A stretch of DNA of 64,000 nt from NCBI RefSeq assembly GCF_014332515.1, contig NZ_VFSD01000005.1, positions 124,001 through 188,000 of the forward strand. The letters run 5' to 3'. Origin of the DNA: Pontibacter beigongshangensis (GTDB taxonomy: Bacteria > Bacteroidota > Bacteroidia > Cytophagales > Hymenobacteraceae). The translations under genes were made by a program, and so were the position numbers. The first letter of the stretch is position 1. Each line of letters begins with the position of its first letter. A model generated the notes under the pieces. The model was not told the DNA's origin and did no database searches. It was given only the letters and a program-made list of their open reading frames with translations. Below are positions 63,701-64,000 of this stretch, piece by piece.

Positions 63701-64000
63701 CCCCCGGCACCAACTCTGGCCCAGACTACACCTTAGCGGCCGCCAACCAGACTACCTGGTTCAGAAGATCTGTAACAGGAGGCGTATGCGACGCCAGCCT
63801 CAGCAACGTGCTGAAAGTGGAAGTAACCCCAGCCATTACAGGCAACATCATAACCGGTGAGCAAACCATTTGCGAAAACAACATACCCACCAGGTTGAGC
63901 GGCCCAGAGCCTACCGGAGGAGAAGGCAGCGGAACTTTTACCTATACCTGGGAGTACAGCACCACCAGTGCCAGCACCAACTACGAAGTTATTCCTAATG
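60736..64000 (+). CDS. Large secreted protein with PKD and Ig-like repeats, 3' end missing
   Basis: The frame opens at ATG 60736 (a second Met follows) with a signal peptide MMPLLHKSIFVVSILVLNLLSATVQSQ and is still open at the window end, at least 1088 codons. It contains many PKD-like units (YRWDFGGSGTSTAKDPTHTF, YEWNFGDPGSGNANTSAAA, YTIDWGDKTPIQEF and others with the W-x-F/D-G-D/G core) and SPx-type repeats carrying CVGSS, CRGSK, CLGQP and CENNIP. In Bacteroidetes such proteins are secreted, often by the type IX system, and end in a sorting domain that would lie outside this window. The likely role is a surface adhesin or structural protein; this is inference. Confidence 0.9.
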   Translation, partial: MMPLLHKSIFVVSILVLNLLSATVQSQNCKPELTAAGPTSFCAGGKVMLTSSLKGTKYIWTRNGSTISTATSDKFEASQAGAYTVRVEGVSGCGSTPTPSEELTITINAVQADFSVLKEEVCAGGRITFNNTSSGNDLSYRWDFGGSGTSTAKDPTHTFNLPSGTTSREYKVKLTVRNGDGCESTREKTIKVSEVVADFAFPSGDLCAGSGIKFTDASTGEGKKYEWNFGDPGSGNANTSAAASPTHVYKGFAGTSKTFTVTLKVTNSAGCESIRTRQITVREGPDADMLDVDAGFNTPFVRCTTNPLDIDYVVNARNNSSTKSLNRKYTIDWGDKTPIQEFADFTDITHTYKSLGAFRLVFTVEGTNGCTSSTTYEVYNGSNPSLKMGSPGNTVGCAPQTYTFPIEDVLTNTPNTKYTFWFDDGTPVMEFTQENVPSEITHIFTTSSCGKNGNQFTLYGKAENPCGGTEVTVSSIKIGASPQVNFGFNATGICVRSEIPFSNTTVSGNSITNTGNCTSQSAFTWKIEPATGWTLPAGTTLASENINIKFTSAGVYRVSLKSTNGCGFTEVTKEVNVMTPPKAIFAMEHEEAGCKNLPVTINNMSEGDELSYQWSVSPNSGFSYLSGNATSNNPIFNFTEAGTYTITLLASNSCAISTATTELVVKDKPVVTLPGNQTYCGPQTLKFGAASTAHKPTYDARNGTISAYSWVVTGGADPVTFTGGTNAQSQYPEIRFPSAGTYTVTLQATNECGVSEAKTQTITIHQLSNNTLSANQSICVGSSAANITGSEPIGGDGNYTYKWYKSTTSASTGFAEVAGENNKDFAPGAVPEKTWYYREVISAGCTVASAPVEIDVKPAPAAPAVASQVICRGSKATLKATGAGGNITWYDANNTKLAENTDTYETSALTQSATYYAVIETEGCSSPRTEVKVEVQEPISNNLLGADQNVCLGQPVTVSSGSTPTGGSGTYTYFWEISTTSETAGFASAPGTNSGPDYTLAAANQTTWFRRSVTGGVCDASLSNVLKVEVTPAITGNIITGEQTICENNIPTRLSGPEPTGGEGSGTFTYTWEYSTTSASTNYEVIPN

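Overview
The window looks like chromosomal DNA from a Bacteroidetes bacterium of the Cytophagales/Hymenobacteraceae type; Pontibacter or a close relative is my inference. Four things point there. There is a complete alternative complex III (Act) plus cytochrome oxidase locus. Promoters have the TTTG-N19/20-TAnnTTTG shape. Shine-Dalgarno sequences are mostly absent. Several families are typical of the group: a GSCFA protein, a DUF255 thioredoxin-like protein, a large outer-membrane beta-barrel protein and a PKD-repeat secreted protein. I saw no transposase, integrase, CRISPR array, rRNA or tRNA.

Layout. 1-4.3 kb: the 5' end of a KduD-like dehydrogenase, a J-domain/coiled-coil protein and a bestrophin-like channel. 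4.8-6.7 kb: typA/bipA with a strong terminator. 7.4-14.0 kb: a branched-chain amino-acid operon, ilvD-ilvB-ilvN-ilvC-ilvA, with its own terminator. 14.4-22.1 kb: a small lipoprotein, then a large outer-membrane protein translationally coupled to a 1237-residue NtrY-like sensor kinase. 22.7-39.4 kb: one long minus-strand respiratory block, actABCDEF, then oxidase subunits II and I, heme A and heme O synthases, two subunit III genes, subunit IV, SCO, DUF420 and a small CxxC membrane protein. It is read from a near-consensus promoter at 39377-39407. 39.9-41.0 kb: rpsF-rpsR-rplI. 41.5-50.0 kb: an M3 peptidase, a GSCFA protein, a DUF255 protein and PriA. 50-60.1 kb: an accessory region of small membrane or secreted proteins, DinB, an M14 carboxypeptidase with a GATase-like tail, DUF2459, a DJ-1/PfpI protein, a decayed HD-phosphohydrolase fragment and DUF2721. 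60.7 kb to the end: a PKD-repeat surface or secreted protein that runs off the window.

The genes cooperate in two main ways. The Act complex passes electrons from quinol to cytochrome c domains and on to the cytochrome oxidase encoded directly downstream, and the heme and copper assembly factors (CtaA, CtaB, SCO) sit in the same block. The ilv genes supply the shared valine/isoleucine pathway.

The most notable unexplained signal is a family of short interspersed elements. I count 21 copies plus one degenerate copy, all intergenic. Each is about 35-60 bp and has an AT arm (AATTATTCTAAT-N-AAAA), a palindromic GC core (usually CCTCCGGAGG, with paired substitutions in other copies) and a CTG-rich arm. 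Some copies form inverted pairs; the pair at 4343-4577 matches at 42 of 45 positions. Many sit just 3' of a gene, in the orientation that would read as hairpin plus U-tract, and none lies inside the respiratory block. Other leads are a promoter-driven candidate small RNA at about 52161-52217 with two mutually exclusive stems, a REP-like doublet beside an AT-rich orphan gene, and two small genes of 42 and 59 codons.
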